DNA of 9,575 bases, from positions 1 to 9,575 of the forward strand of contig CANJPN010000214.1 in the NCBI GenBank assembly GCA_947475855.1, written 5' to 3'. Source of the stretch: Bradyrhizobiaceae bacterium (lineage in GTDB: Bacteria > Pseudomonadota > Alphaproteobacteria > Rhizobiales > Hyphomicrobiaceae). The position numbers and the translations under genes were made by a program. Positions 1-6,321 of the stretch are shown in pieces (position 1 is the first letter of the stretch; every line of letters starts with the position of its first letter). Below the pieces are notes generated by a model that searched no databases, was not told the origin of the DNA, and saw only the letters and a program-made list of their open reading frames with translations.

Positions 1-120
1 AAAACCGACAAACCGGACGCTGATTGACGCGGAACGTCAATCAAAGCGCTTGCCAATGGCGCGGCCAGCGTCAATCATAACTTCGCTCGGCCGCCTCGTC
101 TCATCCTGATTGACGCGCCG
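1..120. repeat. Cluster of four TGATTGACG words in both orientations
   Basis: The nine-base word TGATTGACG occurs on the plus strand at 21-29 and 107-115 and as its reverse complement at 35-43 and 69-77. The first two copies form a perfect 9-bp inverted repeat with a 5-base centre (30-34). The outer pair (68-77 and 107-116) extends to 10 bp and is spaced by 29 bases. No gene is visible in these bases apart from the out-of-frame tail of the broken transposase. The symmetric pair could be a dimer operator, a hairpin, or a terminal structure of a second mobile element that removed the transposase 3' end. I cannot tell which from this window. Confidence 0.6.
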
Positions 121-863
121 TTCTCACCCAGATTGTCGCGCTATAGTGCACTTTCAGATTGTCGAGGATGACGACGTCGCCAGGCTGCAAGGTGGGCGCG
201 AGCTGGGTCTCGATATAGAGGTCGAAGGCAACTCGATCCATCGCGCCTTCGATGAGCCATGGTGCAGTCAAGCCGTTGCAGCGCAGGCCAGCGATGAAGG
301 TCTGAGTGAACCAGTGGCCGAACGGAACTGCGCCGGGCAACCGCTCGCCTATTGGCGCTCTTCCGCGGAGCCTCGTCATCTTCGTGCTCGTCGAGGTCTC
401 GTCAATGAACACGAGCCGATGCGGCATGGCTCGCATGATGGGCAGCCGCTTGGCAATCCAGGTATTGCGCTCCTTGGCGACGTCAGAGCGAGCGCGCTCG
501 CTGGCCAGCAGCGTTTTTTTTATAGCTGAGACCGGCCTTGCACAGGAACCGCGACAGCGAGGCTGGATCGATTTCCACGCCGTGTCGCGCTGCGAGTTCT
601 GACGCAAGCTCCGGCATCGTGATGTCGGGCTTCTCCTTCACGCGGCCGATCAGGAACGCGCGGTAGGGATCGAGCTTGCCTGTGCCAAGTGGACGCCCCT
701 GCGGCGCCGGCTCCAGTGAGCCTGTACGCACATGCCGTGCAACGAGCTTTACCGAGAACGACGGACTGACCGACAAGTCGTCGGCTGCCCCCCTCCGCGA
801 CTGGCCACCAGCGACACGCGCAACAACCCGCTGGCGAAGATCCATCGAATAGCTTCGCCCCAT
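101..863 (-). pseudogene. IS630-family transposase, frameshifted and C-terminally truncated
   Basis: A DDE-type transposase would cut and join the ends of its own IS. The start is ATG at 863, with AGGAGG (870-875, minus strand) six bases upstream. The N-terminal frame (863 to 483) begins MGRSYSMDLRQRVV and contains a helix-turn-helix region typical of IS630 family members. The downstream frame (607 to 101) carries FIDET and VVILDNL, which hold the first and second catalytic aspartates. The frames meet at a run of eight A residues (514-521, minus-strand sense); seven would give one continuous frame reading YKKTLL. After LDNL the expected remaining ~90-100 residues, including the third acidic catalytic residue, are missing. 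The frameshift alone could reflect slippage or a sequencing error, but the truncation makes the gene non-functional. Confidence 0.8.
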
Positions 864-940
864 GATCCACCTCCTGACACGGTGAATCACAGTTCGCTGA
901 TTTGGGGAATCCCCCGATTCCAACTAAAGGCACGATGCTC
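125..940 (-). mobile_element. Truncated IS630-family insertion sequence
   Basis: This remnant contains most of an IS630-type transposase read on the minus strand. Its promoter-proximal end appears to lie near 940, where a TA dinucleotide (941-942) adjoins the sequence; IS630 elements insert at and duplicate TA. About 77 bases separate that end from the transposase start codon, as expected for an untranslated IS leader. The distal end, with the matching terminal inverted repeat, was not found: homology to the transposase family stops near position 140. The element is therefore incomplete and should not transpose by itself. The exact boundaries are estimates. Confidence 0.65.
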
Positions 941-942
941 TA

Positions 943-1101
943 GTTTGCGCAGATGCAAGCTGCCGCCGAATTCGAGATTCGGCTACCGGTGTCGAGGGGC
1001 GGTGATATGGCCATGATCGCTATCCGTCGGTTCCACATGACGGAGCAGCGCCAGCGCCAGCACCCGCACCCGCGTAACTCCGATGGACACGTGAGACCGG
1101 C
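943..1101. other. Intergenic spacer between the IS remnant and the FAH-family gene
   Basis: I see no gene here. It contains short low-complexity direct repeats (CAGCGC twice at 1046-1057, CACCCG twice at 1061-1072) and a weak 5-bp inverted repeat (1024-1028 with 1039-1043). This is where transcription of the minus-strand FAH/decarboxylase pair should end, but there is no hairpin followed by a T-run, so no intrinsic terminator can be called. Confidence 0.5.
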
Positions 1102-2133
1102 TCAGCTTCCGCCAATCACCGTGTTGCGCAAAACGCCGATACCAGGCGAGCTGATTTCAACGACATCGCCCACCCGCAGGAAGCGTTCTTGCGACAGGAC
1201 GCCATCGCCGAGAAGAGGGCTCGAATCCTGTGCCGTTCCCGCCGCCGTGCCGCCGCTGATGATATCGCCCGGATAGAGCGTCAAGTCACGCGACAGGAAG
1301 GCGAGGCATTCCCCGAACGAGAATACCATGTCGCGTGTGTTGAAGTTCTGGCGGCGCTCACCGTTGACGTGCGTCGCGACGTCGATGGCGTCGGCTCCGG
1401 TGAAGCCAGCGAGAATGCAGGGGCCGAGCGAGGTGGAACCATCGAAGTTCTTGACCATCGCGAAGTTGAGGCGTCCCGAATCCGGCTGCTGGCGAATGCT
1501 CCAGTCGTTCAACAACGTGACGCCCCAGACATACGATTTCCAATCCTCGGCGGGGATGTTCTTCCCCTGTTTACCGATCACGATCGCGAGCTCGCCTTCA
1601 TAGTCGAGCGACTTGGCCCGGGCGGGATATTGCAAGGGGGCATCCGGTCCCAGACTGTTCCTGTCGATTTTCCAGAATCCCCAGAACCCGGCCTTTCTGA
1701 TGGAGGCTGCAACGCCCTGGAGCGTCAACTCTGCTGCTTCCTGTTTGCCCCCGGGACGACGCTGCGCCATCGCCAAGTGATGGTCCGCAAAGTTGCCGCC
1801 GGCGCAGGCAATGCGCGCGTGGCGCGGTCTGGGTGCGTGTAGACGGATGTTCTGGATTTCGTGCACGATGGTTTGGCCGTGTGGGCCGAATTTGTTCGTC
1901 GCGTGGTGGAACAGATAGTCGATTGCCATTTTGGACGCATCGAGGGCGGATGTGCCGCGCTCGATGAAACGGGCGAGGTCTGGCGGCACCGTCACGGCGG
2001 CCAAGTCGAGTGCGTGAACCTCGCCGGAGCGTTCATGGAGCAGCTTGGCTTGAGCAAGGGACAGATCCACCACGAGAGTGTTCTGCCAGATCGCGCCGAC
2101 ACGGCTGTCGGGACCGAAAACGACGATCTTCAC
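1102..2133 (-). CDS. Fumarylacetoacetate hydrolase (FAH) family protein
   Basis: This is a 343-residue cytoplasmic enzyme of the FAH superfamily, whose members hydrolyse, hydrate or decarboxylate acylpyruvates and 2-oxo-dienoates using a divalent metal. The catalytic domain runs from about residue 95 to the end. LDYEGELAIVIGK (176-188) supplies the conserved metal-binding glutamates (E179, E181), LLNDWS (208-213) the conserved aspartate D210, and KNFDGSTSLGP (228-238) the usual KxFD segment. The C-terminal TLYPGDIISGGTAAG, VGDVVEI and GIGVLRN stretches are family hallmarks. The start is GTG, with GGGAGG at 2140-2145 six bases upstream. It lies 64 bp downstream of the decarboxylase-like gene on the same strand, so the two probably share a transcript. 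Family assignment is secure. The substrate is not: 2-hydroxyhepta-2,4-diene-1,7-dioate-type or acylpyruvate substrates are possible. Confidence 0.92.
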   Translation of the reverse strand: MKIVVFGPDSRVGAIWQNTLVVDLSLAQAKLLHERSGEVHALDLAAVTVPPDLARFIERGTSALDASKMAIDYLFHHATNKFGPHGQTIVHEIQNIRLHAPRPRHARIACAGGNFADHHLAMAQRRPGGKQEAAELTLQGVAASIRKAGFWGFWKIDRNSLGPDAPLQYPARAKSLDYEGELAIVIGKQGKNIPAEDWKSYVWGVTLLNDWSIRQQPDSGRLNFAMVKNFDGSTSLGPCILAGFTGADAIDVATHVNGERRQNFNTRDMVFSFGECLAFLSRDLTLYPGDIISGGTAAGTAQDSSPLLGDGVLSQERFLRVGDVVEISSPGIGVLRNTVIGGS

Positions 2134-2139
2134 TTGCGA

Positions 2140-2145
2140 CCTCCC
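2140..2145 (-). promoter_or_regulatory. Ribosome binding site fixing the GTG start of the FAH-family gene
   Basis: The minus strand reads GGGAGG here, six bases before a GTG codon at 2133-2131. No ATG lies in good position, so this site supports GTG as the start. Confidence 0.7.
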
Positions 2146-2197
2146 ACGCTCTGATGATTTGTCGAGCCCTGTCAGGCGTCGAGGGCCCGCATCGGCA

Positions 2198-3178
2198 TTA
2201 CTCGCCCACGTCGACGAACAATTCCTCGATTGCCGGCAGGCGAGCGATCATATGATGCCGGTGAAGATAGCGCACGAGCGTTTCCAACGTAATCCGGTTC
2301 TTCTCGAGGCCATAAGCGAACGGTTCACCCTGGAATACATCGCGCGTCGACGCGACTTCGTCGAGGAGCCATGGCAACATCGTGCGTGGCGCACCCGTGT
2401 GCCCGAGCGCTTTCCACGCCTCGGTCTTGGCGGCGGCGAACGCCCGGTAGAGCGGCTTGGCGATCCACGGATTGGCTTCAAACACAGGTTTGCGGATGAC
2501 GATGAGGTGCATGATCGGGTGTATGCCGGTGCGCCTGTAATAGTCCCGCTCCATAGCGGAGTGATCGGGAAACAGCCTGACGATATCGGGATGCTTGCCG
2601 AGCGAAGGGGGCAGAACCGCACCGAGGATCGCGTCGATGCTTCCCTCTACGAGTAGATCATCGAGGGATTTCTGTGAGCGATTGATCTCGATCTTGATCG
2701 GCTTCAGAAGCGGTGGCGGGTTAGGATCGCCATGCGAACCGGGCCTTTGCACGGCGCCTTGCACCCAGGTCACGCCAGACAGATCGACGCCATGATCATC
2801 CTCCAGCATGCCGCGAATCCACACCGCGGCAGTCATGGTGTGAAGCGGGACGCCGATGCGGCGGCCGGCGAGGTCCTTGGGCGTTCTTATGCCGGCCCGC
2901 TTGTTCACGACGATGAAGCCGTGCCGGAATACGCGCGATGGGAAGACCGGCAGCGCGACATGAGGGCTCGTGCCCAGCACGGTGTTTGCGATGTGCTCGG
3001 ACGTCGACATTTCCGCACAGTCGAAGCCTTCCCCCGACATAACCCGATCGAACAATGTGCGGGGATCCTCGAAGACCTGGACAGTGAGATCTATACCTTC
3101 GGGAAGGACTTTGCGGGTACGGAGCGCCTCGATCCTATCGTAGGGACCGCAGGCCAGCGTAAGTGGGAGCTTCGACAT
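2198..3178 (-). CDS. 4,5-dihydroxyphthalate decarboxylase-like protein (periplasmic-binding-protein fold)
   Basis: The 326-residue product begins MSKLPLTLACGPYDR. The stretches LPEGIDL (25-31), FDCAEMS (52-58), PVFPSRVFRH (77-86), VGVP-like RRIGVP (106-111), MTAAVWIRGML (115-125), RLFPD (201-205) and TGIHPIMH (217-224) match the pattern of the Pht5-type 4,5-dihydroxyphthalate decarboxylase family and its relatives. That family has a type 2 periplasmic-binding-protein fold but acts in the cytoplasm; consistent with this, there is no signal peptide. True members convert 4,5-dihydroxyphthalate to protocatechuate, but many homologues are unassigned and may only bind ligands. I chose ATG 3178 because GAGGAA (3184-3189) lies five bases upstream and homologues begin this way; an in-frame extension to 3274 has no such support. 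It is likely the first gene of a transcript with the FAH gene. Confidence 0.82.
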   Translation of the reverse strand: MSKLPLTLACGPYDRIEALRTRKVLPEGIDLTVQVFEDPRTLFDRVMSGEGFDCAEMSTSEHIANTVLGTSPHVALPVFPSRVFRHGFIVVNKRAGIRTPKDLAGRRIGVPLHTMTAAVWIRGMLEDDHGVDLSGVTWVQGAVQRPGSHGDPNPPPLLKPIKIEINRSQKSLDDLLVEGSIDAILGAVLPPSLGKHPDIVRLFPDHSAMERDYYRRTGIHPIMHLIVIRKPVFEANPWIAKPLYRAFAAAKTEAWKALGHTGAPRTMLPWLLDEVASTRDVFQGEPFAYGLEKNRITLETLVRYLHRHHMIARLPAIEELFVDVGE

Positions 3179-3440
3179 GACTATTCCTCGGAACGTATTT
3201 TGAAACGGCATTTTAGCAGACGGGATCGGCCGCGTGCGGATTTCGTTGGAAGGGAGGAAAAACGCAGATGCCACGGAGCCCCCTCTTGCAAAAGCAGCGC
3301 GGTTCGTCCGTTATGTCTGGGTGAAAACTCGACTGATCTGTGAGCGCCCATCGCCTGGAAGGCGCCCGATGGATCTGTCGGAACCATTCCAGGCAACGAT
3401 CTGATAGCGGTGTCATCCGCACGGAAACCGGGAGGAGCCG
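3179..3440. promoter_or_regulatory. Divergent intergenic region between the decarboxylase-like gene and the dioxygenase gene
   Basis: These 262 bases separate two start codons pointing outwards, so promoters for both transcripts should lie here. I see a perfect 7-bp inverted repeat, CCTGGAA at 3354-3360 with TTCCAGG at 3387-3393 (26-base spacing), and the word GATCTG three times (3335, 3372, 3398). A TAAAAT hexamer on the minus strand (3215-3210) could be a -10 box for the decarboxylase-like gene, but it has no clear -35 partner. On the plus side TTGCAA (3286-3291) lacks a good -10. No regulator gene adjoins the region. The inference of promoters rests on gene orientation, not on convincing boxes. 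Confidence 0.5.
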
Positions 3441-4271
3441 ATGGACGGACATGGCAACAACGAGGCCTATCGCGCGATCACGGTCAAGCGCTGCAGTCCC
3501 ACGATCGGGGCCGAGATCAGCAACATCGATCTGACACGTCCGCTGGCGGATCTCGAGCTGGCCGAACTCAAACGAGCCTTCACCGAGAATATGGTTCTGT
3601 TCTTTCGTGACCAGAAGATCAGCTTCGAGGACCATGTCCGGCTGGCTGAATACTTCGGTCCCGTCGGATCGCATGTTGGCAAGAAGACCCACAGCAAGCC
3701 CAGCGAAGATTCCCGCGTCCGCAGATTTCATTTCGACGCCAACAGCGACGGCATCTCCGGCAACGCCTGGCATACCGATCAGTCCTGCGCGCCGATCCCG
3801 CCGCTAGGCAGTATTCTGTATATGCACACCATTCCGCCTGATGGCGGAGGCGATACGATGTTCGTGAGCATGTATGCGGCATACGATGCGCTGTCCGCAC
3901 GCATGAAGACGTATTTGGAAGGGCTCACGGCGCTGCACGACGGCGTGTTGATCTTCGGCGATGGTACGCCGCGGGCGGAGCATCCCGTAGTCATTCGTCA
4001 TCCCGAGAGCGGTAGGAAGGGGCTGTTCATCAATGGCTCCGCGGTGCGCTGGATCAATGGTGTCCCCAAGCAGGAGGGGATTGGTCTCGCTCGCTTCCTG
4101 ATTGAGCATTGCCGGATGCCCGAGTTCTCATACCGGTTTCGCTGGGAGCCGCACTCCATAGCGTTTTGGGATAATCGTTGCTGTCATCACTATGCGATCG
4201 CCGATTACTTCCCGCACACGCGTTCAGGCTATCGCGTGCAGATCGAGGGTGTCTCACCTCCGAGCCTTTGA
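3441..4271 (+). CDS. TauD/TfdA-family Fe(II)/2-oxoglutarate-dependent dioxygenase
   Basis: The 276-residue product belongs to the family of taurine dioxygenase TauD and 2,4-D dioxygenase TfdA. These enzymes use O2 and 2-oxoglutarate to hydroxylate a carbon next to a heteroatom, often releasing sulfite, an alcohol or an amine. The Fe(II) facial triad is visible: H111 and D113 in WHTDQSC, and H250 in WDNRCCHHYA. R265 in GYRVQIEG matches the arginine that holds 2-oxoglutarate, and PPDGGGDT (132-139) is the conserved central loop. The N-terminal IGAEISNIDL and ENMVLFFRDQ segments are also typical. Length matches TauD (283 residues). The start ATG has GGAGGAG at 3431-3437. It heads a plus-strand run with three exported receptors. 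The substrate cannot be read from sequence; nothing ties it specifically to taurine. Confidence 0.93.
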   Translation: MDGHGNNEAYRAITVKRCSPTIGAEISNIDLTRPLADLELAELKRAFTENMVLFFRDQKISFEDHVRLAEYFGPVGSHVGKKTHSKPSEDSRVRRFHFDANSDGISGNAWHTDQSCAPIPPLGSILYMHTIPPDGGGDTMFVSMYAAYDALSARMKTYLEGLTALHDGVLIFGDGTPRAEHPVVIRHPESGRKGLFINGSAVRWINGVPKQEGIGLARFLIEHCRMPEFSYRFRWEPHSIAFWDNRCCHHYAIADYFPHTRSGYRVQIEGVSPPSL

Positions 4272-4298
4272 TCCGCTCGGTGCCCGGGGCGTTCGCAC

Positions 4299-4304
4299 GA
4301 GGAG
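4299..4304 (+). promoter_or_regulatory. Ribosome binding site for the first Bug-type receptor
   Basis: GAGGAG ends eight bases before GTG 4313. It is the best site near the beginning of the signal peptide. The alternatives in frame (GTG 4280, GTG 4304, ATG 4334) have poorer spacing or leave an odd N-terminus. Confidence 0.5.
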
Positions 4305-4312
4305 TGGAGCCG

Positions 4313-5326
4313 GTGCAGATTTCATGGGCGGCCATGTTGGCGGTGGGCACCGGCCTTGCTGTGTCGCCGGCGGTTGCCGACGAGGTCGCCGATTTCTATA
4401 GCGGCCGAACCATCACGATTACTGCGGCAAGCGGCGCTGGCGGCGGCTATGGCGTCTATGCGCAACTCGTTGGAGAATACATCGGGAGGTACATTCCGGG
4501 CCGGCCGAATGTCATTGTGAATTACAATCCCGGCGGTGGCGGCGCGATTGCGGCCGATCACGCTTACAATGTCGCGCCCAAAGACGGCACGTTCATCCTT
4601 GCGCCATTGCAAACCATGCCGACGCTCCAACTCATGGGCAAGACGGGCATTCGCTACGACGCGGCGAAGTTCCAATGGATCGGAAGGGCGGCTGAAACAA
4701 CGAGCGGCTTTGTCGTCAGTACCAAATTGGCTGGCAGCGCCGATGGTTTGATGGCACGTGAGAGCGAGACGATCGTTGGCATTACGCAGATCGGTGCCCC
4801 CAATCATATTCTTCCGGCCCTCCTGCATTTCTGTCCCGGTATGAAGTTGAAGCTGGTGTCGGGATACAAAGGGTCGCCGCCGGTCGCGCTCGCCTTTACG
4901 CGGGGCGAAGTCGACGGCATAGCGCTGCCGCTGGATTCCTTGCGGCTGGTCTATCCCAACATCCTCAAGGATTCGATGATTGCGCAGAGTGGCCTTGAGC
5001 GTGCGCGCGACTTCCCGAACGTGCCGCTTGCCATAGAGCTCTGCCACGACGCCGAGAAGCGCAAAATCGTCGAGTTCTTCCAGGTGCAGGAGGTGATGGG
5101 ACGATCTCTCGCCATGCCACCGGGTACACCACCGGCTCGAGTCGCTGCCTTGCGCACCGCGTTCGGCGCCGCGATGAAGGATCCGGGTTTGCTTGCCGTG
5201 GCCAAGGAACGCCAGCTCGATATAAATCCGTTGCCGGGCGCAGATGTGCAGAGGCTTGTCGAGCGCCACATTGCAACCGAGGATGCAATGGTGAGCCTCG
5301 CCAAGAGGGCTGTCGGCCTGCAGTAA
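4313..5326 (+). CDS. Bug/TctC-type tripartite tricarboxylate transporter substrate-binding protein (first copy)
   Basis: This is a 337-residue periplasmic receptor of the Bug family, which captures carboxylates for TctAB-type secondary transporters or acts as an orphan sensor. From GTG 4313 the protein starts MQISWAAMLAVGTGL and has a hydrophobic export segment, probably cleaved after AVA at residue 22. The n-region lacks basic residues, so an upstream GTG (4280), which adds an arginine, remains possible. Family marks are FYSGRTITI (28-36), SGAGGGYGVYA, PKDGTF (89-94), QWIGRA (121-126), VSGYKGSP, TRGEVDGIALP and the PPGTPPARVAALR C-terminal helix. Two cysteines (C174, C244) could form a disulfide after export. 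It lies 41 bp after the dioxygenase and is probably co-transcribed with it. No TctA or TctB membrane gene is present in the window, and the ligand is unknown. Confidence 0.88.
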   Translation: MQISWAAMLAVGTGLAVSPAVADEVADFYSGRTITITAASGAGGGYGVYAQLVGEYIGRYIPGRPNVIVNYNPGGGGAIAADHAYNVAPKDGTFILAPLQTMPTLQLMGKTGIRYDAAKFQWIGRAAETTSGFVVSTKLAGSADGLMARESETIVGITQIGAPNHILPALLHFCPGMKLKLVSGYKGSPPVALAFTRGEVDGIALPLDSLRLVYPNILKDSMIAQSGLERARDFPNVPLAIELCHDAEKRKIVEFFQVQEVMGRSLAMPPGTPPARVAALRTAFGAAMKDPGLLAVAKERQLDINPLPGADVQRLVERHIATEDAMVSLAKRAVGLQ

Positions 5327-5431
5327 CTTTGGGTGTGCTGTCCGCCATTGATGCGGAATCTGTTCGTCGGTTTCAAATCGACAGGTAACGATCCGCCGGA
5401 TGTGGATCGGTTGAAGTTGAGGATTGGGCAT

Positions 5432-6193
5432 ATGAATGACATCGCTAGGGCCTTGTGCGCGACAGTCTGCATCGTGGCCACGATCTCGGCATCAGCGACG
5501 GGCTCGCATGCGGATGAACTGAAACTCATGTGTCCGCCGCCCATGCGAACGGCGATCGTCGATCTCGTCGCGCAGTTCGAACGTGCAACAGCGCACAAGG
5601 TTGAGATTGTCCATATACCGTCGCGATTCATCATGGACCGCGTGCGCGGTGGAGAAGCCGTCGACGTGACTATTCTCACCGCCGCAGCCACCGACGCCCT
5701 CATCAAAGAAGGTAAGTTGACGCGGCGGACCGACGTGGCGAGGTCCTCGATCGGAATTGCCGTCGTTGAGGGGGCACCAAAGCCCGACGCTAGTTCTGCT
5801 GACGCGCTGAAGCGCACGCTGCTCGCTGTGAAATCTTTCGCACGCAACGAAGGAGCTGAAAGCGGCGCACACATTGTCAGCGTGTTCGAGCGGCTGGGAA
5901 TTGCGGAGCAGATGAAGGGGAAGACCAAGCCGATTCCGATCAATTCGGGGTATGTCGCAGGGACTGTGGCACGTGGCGAGATTGAAATGGCGGCCCAGCA
6001 GATGCCCGAACTCAAGGCCGTCAAGGGCGTCCAGGCGACGCCGTTGCCACCGGAGTTGCAGCTCTACATAACTTTCGCAGCCGGACGCTCGGCCTCGGTC
6101 AAACACACGGGAAGCGTCGAAGCGCTCGAGAATTTTCTGCGCGCTCCGCCTGCCGCGGCTGTGTATAGGGTGAAAGGTCTCGATCCCATCTAG
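5432..6193 (+). CDS. ModA-like extracellular substrate-binding protein
   Basis: The 253-residue exported protein resembles the molybdate-binding ModA group of type 2 periplasmic binding proteins in length and domain order. ATG 5432 has GAGGA (5419-5423) eight bases upstream; the reading frame continues upstream to 5333 without good support. The signal peptide MNDIARALCATVCIVATISA probably ends after SHA at residue 27. Diagnostic stretches are GEAVDVTILTAAATDALIK (74-92), a hinge segment around 104-118 (ARSSIGIAV...GAPKP), SGAHIVSVFERLGIAEQMKGK, VARGEIEMAAQQMPEL, and a C-terminal ALENFLRAPPAAAVYRVKGL. In place of the serine-containing oxyanion loop found after the first strand of true ModA there is MCPPPMRTAI (33-42), so molybdate is doubtful. 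No ModB or ModC gene is near. It sits between two Bug-type receptors, 105 bp after the first. Ligand unknown; an organic anion is my inference from context. Confidence 0.8.
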   Translation: MNDIARALCATVCIVATISASATGSHADELKLMCPPPMRTAIVDLVAQFERATAHKVEIVHIPSRFIMDRVRGGEAVDVTILTAAATDALIKEGKLTRRTDVARSSIGIAVVEGAPKPDASSADALKRTLLAVKSFARNEGAESGAHIVSVFERLGIAEQMKGKTKPIPINSGYVAGTVARGEIEMAAQQMPELKAVKGVQATPLPPELQLYITFAAGRSASVKHTGSVEALENFLRAPPAAAVYRVKGLDPI

Positions 6194-6321
6194 TCGATGA
6201 TCGGATTACTCTCGAGAAACATTAGGACACGACGATCGGCACGAAGGCCGGAACTACCCCACAACCGCTTGATGCTACCGACCAACCATGTTGCGCACTA
6301 AGGCAGATTGAGAGAACACCG
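6194..6321. other. 128-bp spacer between the ModA-like gene and the second Bug-type gene
   Basis: I see no gene, no intrinsic terminator and no convincing -35/-10 pair. The spacer is long enough for an internal promoter, so it is open whether the second Bug-type gene is read from the 3441 transcript alone. Confidence 0.4.

Noticed and set aside
3179..3274. N-terminal extension of the decarboxylase-like protein to a start at 3274
   Set aside because: The extra 32 residues have no family similarity and no RBS, whereas ATG 3178 has GAGGAA at correct spacing and matches the usual N-terminus of the family.
4322..5431. Long minus-strand open frame of 369 codons opposite the first Bug-type receptor
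   Set aside because: It mirrors the coding sequence of a clear receptor gene. Its composition (rich in Arg, His, Ala) and lack of family motifs or RBS are typical of antisense shadows in GC-rich DNA.
5333..5431. Upstream start (5333) for the ModA-like protein
   Set aside because: It would bury the signal peptide behind 33 residues. ATG 5432 has a good RBS and gives a normal export signal.
4951..6024. 357-codon minus-strand open frame opposite the Bug-type and ModA-like genes
   Set aside because: It is serine-, alanine- and threonine-rich, spans two real genes and their spacer, and shows no domain. It is a shadow frame.
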